Translations under genes and position numbers: made by a program
The notes under the pieces: generated by a model
Seen by the model: only the letters and a program-made list of their open reading frames with translations
Databases searched by the model: none
What the model was told of the DNA's origin: nothing
In this document: piece by piece, positions 1 through 6,988 of the stretch
Layout: each line of letters starts with the position of its first letter
Numbering within the stretch: the first letter of the stretch is position 1
Source: Phycisphaerae bacterium
GTDB taxonomy: Bacteria > Planctomycetota > Phycisphaerae > Phycisphaerales > SM1A02
Reading direction: 5' to 3'
Length of the DNA: 19,089 nucleotides
NCBI GenBank assembly: GCA_002690755.1
Contig: NZFT01000081.1
Location: 46,773-65,861, forward strand

Positions 1-392
1 TCATCATTCATGATCACGTGGACCACGACCGGAATCACCAGGTTCCCGTTCGCGGGGTCGTACTCATCACCGGGAATCGTCGAGGTGAGACTGCAGTCGC
101 TGACGCCGGCGACCCCGTCGCCTCCGGGAGGTGTGGCCGGGGAACGGGTGCCACAGCGATGGTCGTGCTCCGCATTCGCTTCGCGCCACGATTCCCACGA
201 ATCGAACATCCTGCCGTGATGCTGAATGCGACCGTCACCATGTTGCCACGGTCGCGTGGGATCGATCCGGTCGACCGATTTCAATGCGGGGCCGGATTTT
301 CGGGGCGGCTTCCGGTCTCCCGCGGCCAGTGCGAGCGTGCCGGTCACCAGAAATAGAGACAGACCAATCGATCGCACTGACTGACACCGCAT
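1..392 (-). CDS. Secreted M43-type metalloprotease, N-terminal part (runs off left edge)
   Basis: The frame is open from the window edge, so the gene continues beyond position 1; about 130 residues are visible. I chose the ATG at 392 because a GGAG sits 6 nt upstream; an in-frame ATG at 404 is the alternative but has no well-spaced ribosome site. The N-terminus is a classical signal peptide: Arg-containing n-region, hydrophobic SIGLSLFLVTGTLALAA, then a charged mature part. Two further landmarks match secreted bacterial M43 (cytophagalysin/pappalysin-like) proteases: a propeptide segment EHDHRCGTR (about residue 83) and a first core strand NLVIPVVVHVIMND at the edge. The zinc motif HExxHxxGxxH would lie outside the window, so catalytic competence is not shown. 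Members in Phycisphaerae often end in a dockerin, which fits the neighbouring dockerin-ended ORF. The family call is by motif recognition and could be a related non-M43 secreted protein. Confidence 0.65.
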   Translation of the reverse strand, partial: MRCQSVRSIGLSLFLVTGTLALAAGDRKPPRKSGPALKSVDRIDPTRPWQHGDGRIQHHGRMFDSWESWREANAEHDHRCGTRSPATPPGGDGVAGVSDCSLTSTIPGDEYDPANGNLVIPVVVHVIMND

Positions 393-421
393 TTGAGGCT
401 CCATTTCTTCGCTGACTACGA

Positions 422-450
422 AATATGGACGCAGAAAGTTCGACGACCAA
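422..450 (-). promoter_or_regulatory. Possible promoter for the M43-type protease gene
   Basis: On the minus strand a TTGGTC box (445-450) is followed after 17 nt by CATATT (422-427), about 30 nt before the chosen start. Both boxes are poor matches to the sigma-70 consensus. The position just downstream of the terminator at 522-563 supports an independent transcription start here, but the boxes alone do not prove it. Confidence 0.25.
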
Positions 451-521
451 TAAAACCGAACGAACGAAAGACGGATCGTGGTTATATGGACGCGGCAAAC
501 TCGGTCTCCATCCGTCTCGGT

Positions 522-563
522 AAAAAAAACCGCCCCGATGCCCTGAAAGGGGCGCCGGGGCGG
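522..563 (-). terminator. Rho-independent terminator of the dockerin-ended ORF
   Basis: An 8-bp GC-only stem is formed by CCGCCCCG (530-537) and CGGGGCGG (556-563). An inner GCCC/GGGC stem (540-543 with 550-553) surrounds a 6-nt loop. On the minus strand the hairpin is followed directly by eight T (522-529). It begins about 25 nt after the stop codon at 588-590, which supports that minus-strand frame as the one that is transcribed. It is the only clear intrinsic terminator I see in the window. Confidence 0.9.
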
Positions 564-587
564 TCGTCGTCTCGCAAGACGTATGCG

Positions 588-971
588 TCAGTCGCAGGTC
601 GTGAATCGTGCGAGCAGGATGCGAGGATCCTCGGCGTCGACCAGGCCGTTCCGGTCGAGATCCCAGAGGTTTTCATCCGCGTCCGACACATCCATCGCAT
701 CGATGAGATCCAGCACCTCGCCGATCCCGGGAGACCGCTCGTCATCGATCGTGATTCCCGACTCGACCTCACCGACTTGCACCACGATGGCACGATCGGT
801 TCGACACACCCGAACGTCGTCGCGGATTCCCGTCGGCATCTCGATCGAATCGAATTCGCCGACCATCGAATCGGAAAGGAGGACCACGAAGATTCCCGAT
901 GCGAGCCGCCGTCGATCGGCGACCCGGAGTTCGAGGATGCCGGCAAAGGACGATTCACCGCGGACGATCAT
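588..971 (-). CDS. Dockerin-type EF-hand ended protein, start unresolved or frameshifted
   Basis: The last 25 residues contain a calcium-binding EF-hand loop DLDRNGLVDAED (residues 104-115 from the ATG at 971) followed by PRILLARFTTCD, the usual end of the dockerin-like domain seen in Phycisphaerae secreted proteins. The preceding ~100 residues look like short beta strands and match no family I know. The ATG at 971 has no ribosome site and lies inside apparently coding sequence: the same frame stays open back to a stop at 1080-1082 without any ATG, GTG or TTG. A start with an AGAGGA box does exist at 1107, just after the desaturase stop, but in a different frame that ends at 1048. So either the true start is non-canonical, a frameshift lies between about 1050 and 1107, or the gene has lost its N-terminus. 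No signal peptide is visible. A strong terminator follows the stop. Confidence 0.6.
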   Translation of the reverse strand: MIVRGESSFAGILELRVADRRRLASGIFVVLLSDSMVGEFDSIEMPTGIRDDVRVCRTDRAIVVQVGEVESGITIDDERSPGIGEVLDLIDAMDVSDADENLWDLDRNGLVDAEDPRILLARFTTCD

Positions 972-1139
972 CAGATCGTGGTCGAGCAGTGGCGCGGGTC
1001 CGTCGATCTCGATGGCGATGGTTCGACGGGTGTCGAGGACCTGGCGATCATGCTCGAATGCTTGGGTCGCCGTCGATTCTCATCGTGACCCACCCGGCGT
1101 GGTTCATCGGTCCTCTTCGAATCCGTCCGCGCCGAATCA

Positions 1140-2012
1140 TCACTCGCGGTTCTTCATCCGCTCCATCGCCAGACGGGCCCGTTCCTCGCGGCGGGGCACG
1201 ATCGAGGTGACGATTCCAAGGCGGCGGAACAGTCGAACCTCCAGGTGGGTGACGTCGATCTCCCACCAGCGATGACTGACGGTGCAGCACTTCGGGTCGT
1301 GATGGTGATTGTTGTGCCAGCCCTCACCGGCGCTCACCAGGGCGACGAACCAGTTGTTCCTGCTCTCCTCGTTCGTATCGTGGTTCCGGTAGCCGAAGAG
1401 GTGCGAAAGGCTGTTCACGCTCCAGGTGATGTGCCAGACCAGAAGCGTCCGGACGACCACCCCCCAGACCACGATGCTCGCCCCGAACCAGAGTCCTTCC
1501 GTCACGCCCCAGATCGCGGATCCGATCACGAAGGCGACGGCGAAGAAGAGCAACGCGTGGATGGAGTAGATCACCGCGATCCGCCAGGATCTTCGCTCGA
1601 GCCACATGTAGAAGGGGTCACGAAGGACGTCGCGTGCGTACTTCTCGTAGCTACCGGCGGTGTGGAGCGCCCGGTTGAACACGAGCAACCAGCCCATGTG
1701 CCCCCAGAACGCACTCACCAACGGGCTGTGGGGATCCTCCTGCTCGTCGCTGTGTGCGTGATGGACGCGATGAGTGGCCACCCAGCGTGCCGGAGTGTCC
1801 TCGAAGGAACACATCGCGAGCAGGACGAGCAGGTGTTCGAACCAGAGTCGGGTCTCGAAGCTTCGATGCGTCAGCAGACGGTGGTAGCCCATGGTGATCG
1901 CCTGGCCGAAAATGTGAACCCCGACCAGACAGACGACGACACCGGTCCAGGAGAAGAACGCGGGTACCAGACAGAGAAAGCCGAGCAGATGGATCGTGAC
2001 CACCGGAACCAC
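1140..2012 (-). CDS. Delta-9-type acyl-CoA/acyl-lipid fatty acid desaturase
   Basis: Integral membrane di-iron enzyme that introduces a cis double bond into a saturated acyl chain using O2 and an electron donor. All three histidine boxes are present and spaced as in the family: HRLLTH (44-49), HRVHH (81-85), HNNHH (233-237), plus the N..H pair in SVNSLSH (200-204). Hydrophobic stretches near 5-40, 55-70, 105-115 and 145-195 give the usual four-helix layout. The length of 290 aa is slightly short for the family. The only standard start is GTG at 2012, without a clear ribosome site. The frame upstream stays open for about 60 codons and ends in plausible sequence (RPIATRPTAALVRY), so the real start could be a rare codon further upstream. 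The gene follows lipA after 196 nt and probably has its own promoter near 2164. Whether the substrate is acyl-CoA or a lipid-bound chain cannot be told from sequence. Confidence 0.9.
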   Translation of the reverse strand: MVPVVTIHLLGFLCLVPAFFSWTGVVVCLVGVHIFGQAITMGYHRLLTHRSFETRLWFEHLLVLLAMCSFEDTPARWVATHRVHHAHSDEQEDPHSPLVSAFWGHMGWLLVFNRALHTAGSYEKYARDVLRDPFYMWLERRSWRIAVIYSIHALLFFAVAFVIGSAIWGVTEGLWFGASIVVWGVVVRTLLVWHITWSVNSLSHLFGYRNHDTNEESRNNWFVALVSAGEGWHNNHHHDPKCCTVSHRWWEIDVTHLEVRLFRRLGIVTSIVPRREERARLAMERMKNRE

Positions 2013-2163
2013 GTACCGGACCAGCGCCGCGGTCGGACGGGTCGCAATGGGACGTTCGATCGAATTCGGCTTCGACGAAGCCGGTGGAAAAGGCGTGATG
2101 GTAGAAATGGGCTGGCTCTCGAAAGACGGTGAGGCTGAATGGCCTCCGCAATCAGTGTAGAGA

Positions 2164-2193
2164 ATGATAGTTCGCCTGCCGGAGTGGAGTCGA
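2164..2193 (-). promoter_or_regulatory. Possible promoter of the desaturase gene
   Basis: On the minus strand TATCAT (2164-2169) matches the -10 consensus at five of six positions. An 18-nt spacer upstream is a weak -35-like TCGACT (2188-2193). It lies in the 196-nt gap between the lipA stop and the desaturase start and would give a 5' leader of roughly 145 nt before the GTG at 2012. The weak -35 keeps confidence low. Confidence 0.3.
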
Positions 2194-2208
2194 ATCCGAT
2201 CCCGGGAA

Positions 2209-3339
2209 TCAGCGGTCTCGGGCCTGAGCGATCAATCGCTTCATCCGTTCGTGGACATCCGCCCGCTCGGGGCTCAGACGCTCGGCCTGCTCCTCGGCGT
2301 GGTAGCTGGATCTGACCAGTGGACCGCTTTCGCACACCTCGAAACCCCCGGCAAGGGCCGCCTCGCGAAGTCTCGCGAATTCATCGGGGTGCACCCAGCG
2401 ATCGATCGGGAGGTGGTTTCGGGTGGGCTGCAGGTACTGCCCGATCGTGAGGATGTCGCAGTCGCTCCACGCCCGGACGTCCCGCAGGAGGTCGAGAACC
2501 TCGTTTTCGTGCTCGCCGATCCCCAGCATGATTCCCGTCTTGGTGACCAGACCGTTCGCCTTGAACTGCTGAAGGACCTTGAGACTGCGCTCGTACCGGG
2601 CCTGCGGTCGGACCGCGGGGTGCATTCGATCGACCGTCTCCATGTTGTGGCTGATGATCTCAGGACGGGCGTCGCAGACGATCTGGATGTCCCGTTCCAC
2701 GCCCTTGAAGTCCCCCACCAGCACTTCGACGCTGGTATCCGGACAGGCTTCGTGGACCGCCTCGATGGTCTCCGCCCAGATTCGGGCGCCACCATCCCGC
2801 TGATCGTCGCGATCCACGCTCGTGATCACCACGTGCTTCAGATTGATCTGAGCGAGCACCTCGGCGACTCGTCGCGGTTCGTCGTCGTCGACGGGCATGG
2901 GCTTCCCGGTCTTCACGTTGCAGAAACCACAGCTTCGCGTGCACGTGTCCCCGAGGATCATGATGGTCGCGGTACCACGCTCCCAGCACTCGCCCATGTT
3001 CGGACAGCTCGCCTCCTGGCAGACGGTGTGGAGCCGATGTTCGTCGATCAGCGCCTTGAGATTCCGGTAGCCCTCGCCGCCCGGGACCTTCGCGCGGAGC
3101 CACTCCGGTTTCCGCCCGACCCGCATCTGGTGGGCATCGCCGTTCTTCAGGACCATGCCGGTCAGCGAAAGGCTGGCGGTCCCGAGCGTGGATCGGGCGG
3201 TGTCCCCGCCCAGTGGTCGAGGATGCCGGGCCAGCGTGCGTCCGATGGCGGCTTCACTCGCGATCGTGGCGTCCCCGGTCGAACTCGCGGTTCGGCCGTT
3301 CATCTGGTGGTCGGGTTCGAAGTTCGATTCGATGCTCAT
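2209..3339 (-). CDS. lipA: Lipoyl synthase (radical SAM)
   Basis: Inserts two sulfur atoms at C6 and C8 of octanoyl groups on lipoyl carrier domains (2-oxoacid dehydrogenases, glycine cleavage H protein). Both Fe-S clusters are visible: the auxiliary cluster motif CQEASCPNMGEC (C107, C112, C118) and the radical-SAM motif CTRSCGFC (C133, C137, C140). The C-terminal RSSY (343-346), whose serine ligates the auxiliary cluster, is intact. At 376 aa it is about 55-60 residues longer than usual; the extra part is a Ser/Thr/Ala-rich N-terminus with no recognised domain. The ATG at 3339 has GAGGGA about 7 nt upstream, so I keep it; Met62 or Met72 would give a family-typical length. It is divergent from the M16 peptidase gene. 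No lipB or lplA is in the window, so the octanoyl donor route is not visible here. Confidence 0.97.
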   Translation of the reverse strand: MSIESNFEPDHQMNGRTASSTGDATIASEAAIGRTLARHPRPLGGDTARSTLGTASLSLTGMVLKNGDAHQMRVGRKPEWLRAKVPGGEGYRNLKALIDEHRLHTVCQEASCPNMGECWERGTATIMILGDTCTRSCGFCNVKTGKPMPVDDDEPRRVAEVLAQINLKHVVITSVDRDDQRDGGARIWAETIEAVHEACPDTSVEVLVGDFKGVERDIQIVCDARPEIISHNMETVDRMHPAVRPQARYERSLKVLQQFKANGLVTKTGIMLGIGEHENEVLDLLRDVRAWSDCDILTIGQYLQPTRNHLPIDRWVHPDEFARLREAALAGGFEVCESGPLVRSSYHAEEQAERLSPERADVHERMKRLIAQARDR

Positions 3340-3415
3340 GGCGCGTCCCTCAGTCTAGCAACCCCCTTGGGGAAAATCGGCGTCCTTCCGTGCCGGAGTC
3401 CCCTATTCTCCCCTC
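3340..3415. promoter_or_regulatory. Divergent promoter region between lipA and the M16 peptidase gene
   Basis: Both genes must be transcribed outward from this 76-nt gap. For the plus strand, TATTCT (3404-3409) is a -10-like box only 7 nt before the ATG at 3416, and no ribosome site is properly spaced (GGAG at 3395-3398 is 17 nt away), so a leaderless mRNA is possible. On the minus strand TAGACT is -10-like. CCCCTTGGGG (3363-3372) is a short inverted repeat in the middle that could bind a regulator. No -35 boxes are convincing. Confidence 0.4.
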
Positions 3416-4645
3416 ATGAGCATCGCAACCGCCGTCGAATTTCGAGAAGCCGTCCTTCCGAACGGCCTGACCGTCCAGGCCGAGATCGTTCCAGGGGCGA
3501 TGACGAGTGCCGCCGGGTTCTTTTTCCGGACCGGAGCCCGCGACGAGGCGTCCCCGGTGATGGGCGTCAGCCACTTCCTCGAGCACATGATGTTCAAGGG
3601 CACGGAACAACGAACTGCGGAAGACGTCAATCGCGGATTCGACGATCTCGGTGCGAATCACAACGCCTTCACGACGACCGAGGTCACCGCGTACTACGCC
3701 CACGTCCCGTACGACGCGCTGGATGACGCCCTCGACATCCTCGCGGACATTCTCCGACCGTCCCTCCGAACTGAGGATTTCGACGAGGAGAAGGGGGTGA
3801 TCCTCGAAGAGATCGCGATGTACGACGATCAACCCTTCTGGGTCCTCTTCGAGCAGGGGCTCGAGCGATACTTCGGATCGCACCCGCTCGCCCACCGGGT
3901 GCTTGGAACCCGGAAGACCGTCGGCGATCTCCAGCGCGATCAGATGAAGACCTATTTCGATCGACGCTACTCCGCCGACAACGGCGTGCTCGTCGCATCC
4001 GGTCGAGTCGACTTCGATGAACTCGTCGCCCGGACCGAGACCCTCTGCGGACACTGGCCGAAGGGTGAACCCGGGAGAGTCCACGTCGAGCCGGACTTCG
4101 AACCCGGTGAACTCGAGGTCGATCTCCCGGACACCCAGCAGCGATACATCATGCTGCTCGCCCCGGCGGTGGGAATCGCGGATCCCCGGAGATACGCGAT
4201 GGCCCAGGCGTTTCAAGCGCTCGGTGACAGCGACGGATCCACATTCTTCTGGGAGCTCGTCGAGACCGGGCTCGCCGAGGAGGCGACGATGCACCTCCAG
4301 ACCCACGACGGCTGCGGCGAAGCGATCGCGACGATCGTGTGTTCCTCGGAGAATGCCGAGCAGGTCGAGGCGATCGCCCGGCGCGAAATGGCGAAGCTCT
4401 CCTCGACCGTCGACGAGGACGCCCTGGTGCGAAGCCGCGCGAAGATCGCCACGTCCGCCATGCTGGCCAGTGAACGACCGATGGGTCGCATGACGCGACT
4501 CGGCTCCCGGTGGAGCTACGGTCTCGAATACGCGACGCTCGACGAGGAGATCGCGAAGATCAGCGCCGTCGGACTCGACGACATCCGGGCGGCCCTCGAT
4601 TCCCTGCCGCTGGATCGCCTGCTCGCGGTTCGTGGTGGCGGATGA
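3416..4645 (+). CDS. M16 family zinc metallopeptidase (insulinase/processing-peptidase type)
   Basis: Inverted zinc-binding motif HFLEH (H53, E56, H57) is followed 75 residues after H57 by the third ligand E132 within ILEEIAMYDDQP, the M16B arrangement. The N-terminal LPNGLTVQAE strand and the second, non-catalytic half (from about residue 200, with the usual TDSGTFFWELVETGLA-like segment near 280) complete a two-domain chain of 409 aa, the normal size for M16B proteins. No signal peptide is seen, so it is predicted to be cytoplasmic, where such enzymes degrade unfolded peptides; the true substrate is unknown. It is the only plus-strand gene, divergent from lipA and convergent with the HDOD protein, 18 nt away at the 3' ends. 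The start lacks a spaced ribosome site and may be leaderless. Both domains look intact. Confidence 0.95.
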   Translation: MSIATAVEFREAVLPNGLTVQAEIVPGAMTSAAGFFFRTGARDEASPVMGVSHFLEHMMFKGTEQRTAEDVNRGFDDLGANHNAFTTTEVTAYYAHVPYDALDDALDILADILRPSLRTEDFDEEKGVILEEIAMYDDQPFWVLFEQGLERYFGSHPLAHRVLGTRKTVGDLQRDQMKTYFDRRYSADNGVLVASGRVDFDELVARTETLCGHWPKGEPGRVHVEPDFEPGELEVDLPDTQQRYIMLLAPAVGIADPRRYAMAQAFQALGDSDGSTFFWELVETGLAEEATMHLQTHDGCGEAIATIVCSSENAEQVEAIARREMAKLSSTVDEDALVRSRAKIATSAMLASERPMGRMTRLGSRWSYGLEYATLDEEIAKISAVGLDDIRAALDSLPLDRLLAVRGGG

Positions 4646-4663
4646 TCGAAGCGGTCCGAGCGA

Positions 4664-6130
4664 TCAGGCCGCGATCGCGGCCGCTTCCCCCTCGCCCCAC
4701 GCGAAGATCGAATCGCCGCCGTTCCGGCGGGCCTCGCTCGTCGCCATCATCGCGGATCGAAGCAGCTCGTCGGGCGTGTCCGTCGCGGTCATCCGTCGCG
4801 CGATTCCCTGCGACGCACCGAGTTTCGTGAGTCCGATTCGCTCGTCCGCGAGCGGTGCGAGTCTGATCGTCGCGCGAATCCGTTCCGCGAGCATCTGCAC
4901 CCGATTCGCCGATTCGCCTCGCATCACGACCGCCAGTTCGGCCCCGACGAATCGGAACACCGTCGCCGATTCACCCACCGCTTCGCGACAGGTGCGGATC
5001 ACCGCCTCCGCGACCTTGACCAGGGCCGCATCGCCCGTGCCCGGTCCGCCGGTCCGGTTGAGTTCACGCATGCCGTCGATTCCGACGAGCAGAATCGATG
5101 CCTCACCTTCGGAATCGAAGACGTCGAGAAGATCCTTCTGAAACGCGGTTCGGTCGGGAAGTCCGGTCAGCACGTCGATGTTCTCGTCGGTCTCGGCGGT
5201 GGGAACCGCGATCCGGTTCGCCCGGCGAAGCCGGTCGGCCTCTTCGAGGATCGAATCGACGTCGGGGCACCTGCTGGCTTCGAGGTCGAACATCCGACCG
5301 AGCTCGCCGGCATGTTCGGTGATCGAGGAGAGTGCGGCGAAGGCCGTGCCTCGACGAAGGTCGAACCACGTCGAGGCGAGTTCCTCGTACTGCTGGAGCG
5401 CCTTCTGGGCTCGATCTGAATCGGTGCCGAGGATCTCCGCGACGAGGTTCCCCAACAGGACGATCCGCCGCATGTCCTCGTCCTGCGCCGCCACCTCGGT
5501 ACCCAGATGATGCATCAGGACGACATCGACGGTGTGGGATGGAAACTTCCATCCCTCGAGCATCGCCGCCCCGATCTGGGCATGATCGACCTCGAAGTGT
5601 CGCTGCTCGAAACCCGCAAGCCGATCGTGCGATCCCGCGGCGAGATCGTACACCTGTAGATACCGGTCGTCGTAGTGCTTCCAGAGCGCAATCATCCCCA
5701 CGTCCTGGATCAGCGCCGCGAGAAAGGTCTCGTCGGGGTCGCCGATTCGAACGATCGAGGACAGCGATCGTGCGGCACTCGCCGCGAAGATGCTTCGCCT
5801 CCAGTATTCCTCGAAGTCGAACACGACCTCGTCGTCCCCCTTGAAGACGCGGGCGAGGCTGAATCCCAGGACCAGCCCCTTCACCGTCTCGAGTCCGAGA
5901 TAGGCGAGCGCCTGACGGATCGAACCGACCCGACGGGTCAGACCGTAGAAACTCGAGTTGACGGTCTTCAACACCCGGGTCGCGATCGCCGGATCATGTT
6001 CGACCGCCTTCGCGATCTCACCGAGTTCCACGTCGCGGCGACTGGTGAGTTCGAGCACCCGGACCGCCACCGCCGGCAGCGTCGGAAGCTGGGGACTCTC
6101 CATGATCCGCTTCAAGGCGGTGTCGTTCAT
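4664..6130 (-). CDS. HDOD domain protein with degenerate C-terminal GGDEF domain
   Basis: Residues ~8-210 are an HDOD domain, a non-catalytic relative of HD phosphohydrolases found in signalling proteins: LPTLPAVAVRVLELT start, HDPAIATRVLKTVNSSFYG, FLAALIQDVGMIALW where HD is replaced by QD, and HAQIGAAMLEGWKFP. Residues ~313-475 are a GGDEF fold: DVLTGLPDRTAFQKDL is typical, but the signature loop reads FRFVGAEL (VGAEL in place of GGDEF, 395-399), with the catalytic Asp replaced by Ala. I therefore predict no diguanylate cyclase activity and a binding or scaffold role. The start is the ATG at 6130, preceded by GGGGAGGAG with 7-nt spacing; the frame extends further upstream to 6226 but that part looks non-coding. 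The length is 488 aa. It lies 137 nt downstream of recO on the same strand and converges with the M16 gene. Confidence 0.9.
   Translation of the reverse strand: MNDTALKRIMESPQLPTLPAVAVRVLELTSRRDVELGEIAKAVEHDPAIATRVLKTVNSSFYGLTRRVGSIRQALAYLGLETVKGLVLGFSLARVFKGDDEVVFDFEEYWRRSIFAASAARSLSSIVRIGDPDETFLAALIQDVGMIALWKHYDDRYLQVYDLAAGSHDRLAGFEQRHFEVDHAQIGAAMLEGWKFPSHTVDVVLMHHLGTEVAAQDEDMRRIVLLGNLVAEILGTDSDRAQKALQQYEELASTWFDLRRGTAFAALSSITEHAGELGRMFDLEASRCPDVDSILEEADRLRRANRIAVPTAETDENIDVLTGLPDRTAFQKDLLDVFDSEGEASILLVGIDGMRELNRTGGPGTGDAALVKVAEAVIRTCREAVGESATVFRFVGAELAVVMRGESANRVQMLAERIRATIRLAPLADERIGLTKLGASQGIARRMTATDTPDELLRSAMMATSEARRNGGDSIFAWGEGEAAAIAA
4667..4682. repeat. Perfect 16-bp GC palindrome at a convergent gene end
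   Basis: GGCCGCGATCGCGGCC reads the same on both strands. It lies inside the last codons of the HDOD gene (coding an Ala-rich tail) and 21 nt after the M16 stop. It could form a hairpin in either transcript, but no T-tract follows on either strand, so it is not a standard intrinsic terminator. Confidence 0.7.
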
Positions 6131-6267
6131 CTCCTCGCTCCTCCCCGCGAGCGATCGACCGTCGGGCCGATCCTCCCGCGAAGAACTCTTCGGCCCCTCT
6201 CCGATCGAGGTGAAGACCGACCGCACGAAGCGAACGCCGGCGTGGTCCGGAAACCAAGATGCGTGCC

Positions 6268-6984
6268 CTACGACCCGAACAGCAGGCGCATCGGGACAGT
6301 CTCGGTGCCGAGAAGTTCCCGCACCCAGGTCGCGAGCAGGCGGTTCGCACGGCTGATGGAGTCTGGTTCCCCGGTATCGGGCACCACGCCGTCACCGGAT
6401 GCGATCGCGTCGAGAAGTTCGATGGTGGTTCGCCGGACCCGCCATCGATCCGGTGTTCCGGAATCCTCGACCACCCCCCCGGACTCCGCACTGAAGGCCA
6501 CGGTGTCGCCGACGAGACCTTCGAGATCGAGGCGTGGTCGATATCCGAGATCGCAGAGCATCCGCCATTGAAACGCCAGCAGGACCCGATCGACCGAGAC
6601 GCCGTGATCCAGCTCCCGAAGCGCGGTGACCGCCGCCGTCCAGGTCGTGGGATGTGGTTCCGGTTGATGCAGGAAGCGACCGATGAGATCCGCGAGATAC
6701 CAGCCGCATCGGTTCGCCGTGGCATTCCGTCGAAGGATCGGAAACGTCTCGAGCAGCGTCCATTCCGTGAGCGTCGCGAGTTCCCGTCCCGGTTTCGAGA
6801 TCAGGACGATCTCGCCTCTCGTGAAGAGGTCGAATCCCCCGCTGAACGAACCGCGTTCGCGTCGCGCCCCCTTCGCGAGTCCCCGAACGAGTCCGTGGTC
6901 GCGAAGGAACAACGAAACGGTCTGGCTGGTCTCGCTGAAATCCCAGTGTCGGACACAGACGGCTTCGTCGCGGATCGTCGGCAT
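6268..6984 (-). CDS. recO: DNA repair protein RecO
   Basis: Recombination mediator that, with RecR, loads RecA on SSB-coated single-stranded DNA in the RecF pathway and anneals ssDNA. The N-terminal OB-fold segment is clear: RDEAVCVRHWDFSETSQTVS, LFLRDHGLVRGLAKGARR (residues ~5-42). The helical C-terminal part ends with SRANRLLATWVRELLG, matching the family's closing helix. The length of 238 aa is usual. I see no four-cysteine zinc finger, which some RecO proteins have. The start ATG at 6984 is only 4 nt after the stop of the secreted repeat protein, so translation is probably coupled; recO looks like the last gene of the envelope locus. No recR is present in the window. Confidence 0.92.
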   Translation of the reverse strand: MPTIRDEAVCVRHWDFSETSQTVSLFLRDHGLVRGLAKGARRERGSFSGGFDLFTRGEIVLISKPGRELATLTEWTLLETFPILRRNATANRCGWYLADLIGRFLHQPEPHPTTWTAAVTALRELDHGVSVDRVLLAFQWRMLCDLGYRPRLDLEGLVGDTVAFSAESGGVVEDSGTPDRWRVRRTTIELLDAIASGDGVVPDTGEPDSISRANRLLATWVRELLGTETVPMRLLFGS

Positions 6985-6988
6985 CGAA

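Noticed and set aside
393..1088. Plus-strand open frame ending in a dockerin-like loop
   Set aside because: It crosses the minus-strand terminator and the body is the complement of a better minus frame; the loop is explained by complementary Ile/Ala/Glu codons.
2164..3726. Long plus-strand open frame opposite lipA
   Set aside because: lipA is certain on the minus strand; the plus frame has no recognisable domain and runs into the M16 gene in another frame.
6131..6226. Upstream extension of the HDOD protein
   Set aside because: The ATG at 6130 has a strong, well-spaced ribosome site; the extension shows no HDOD homology and atypical composition.
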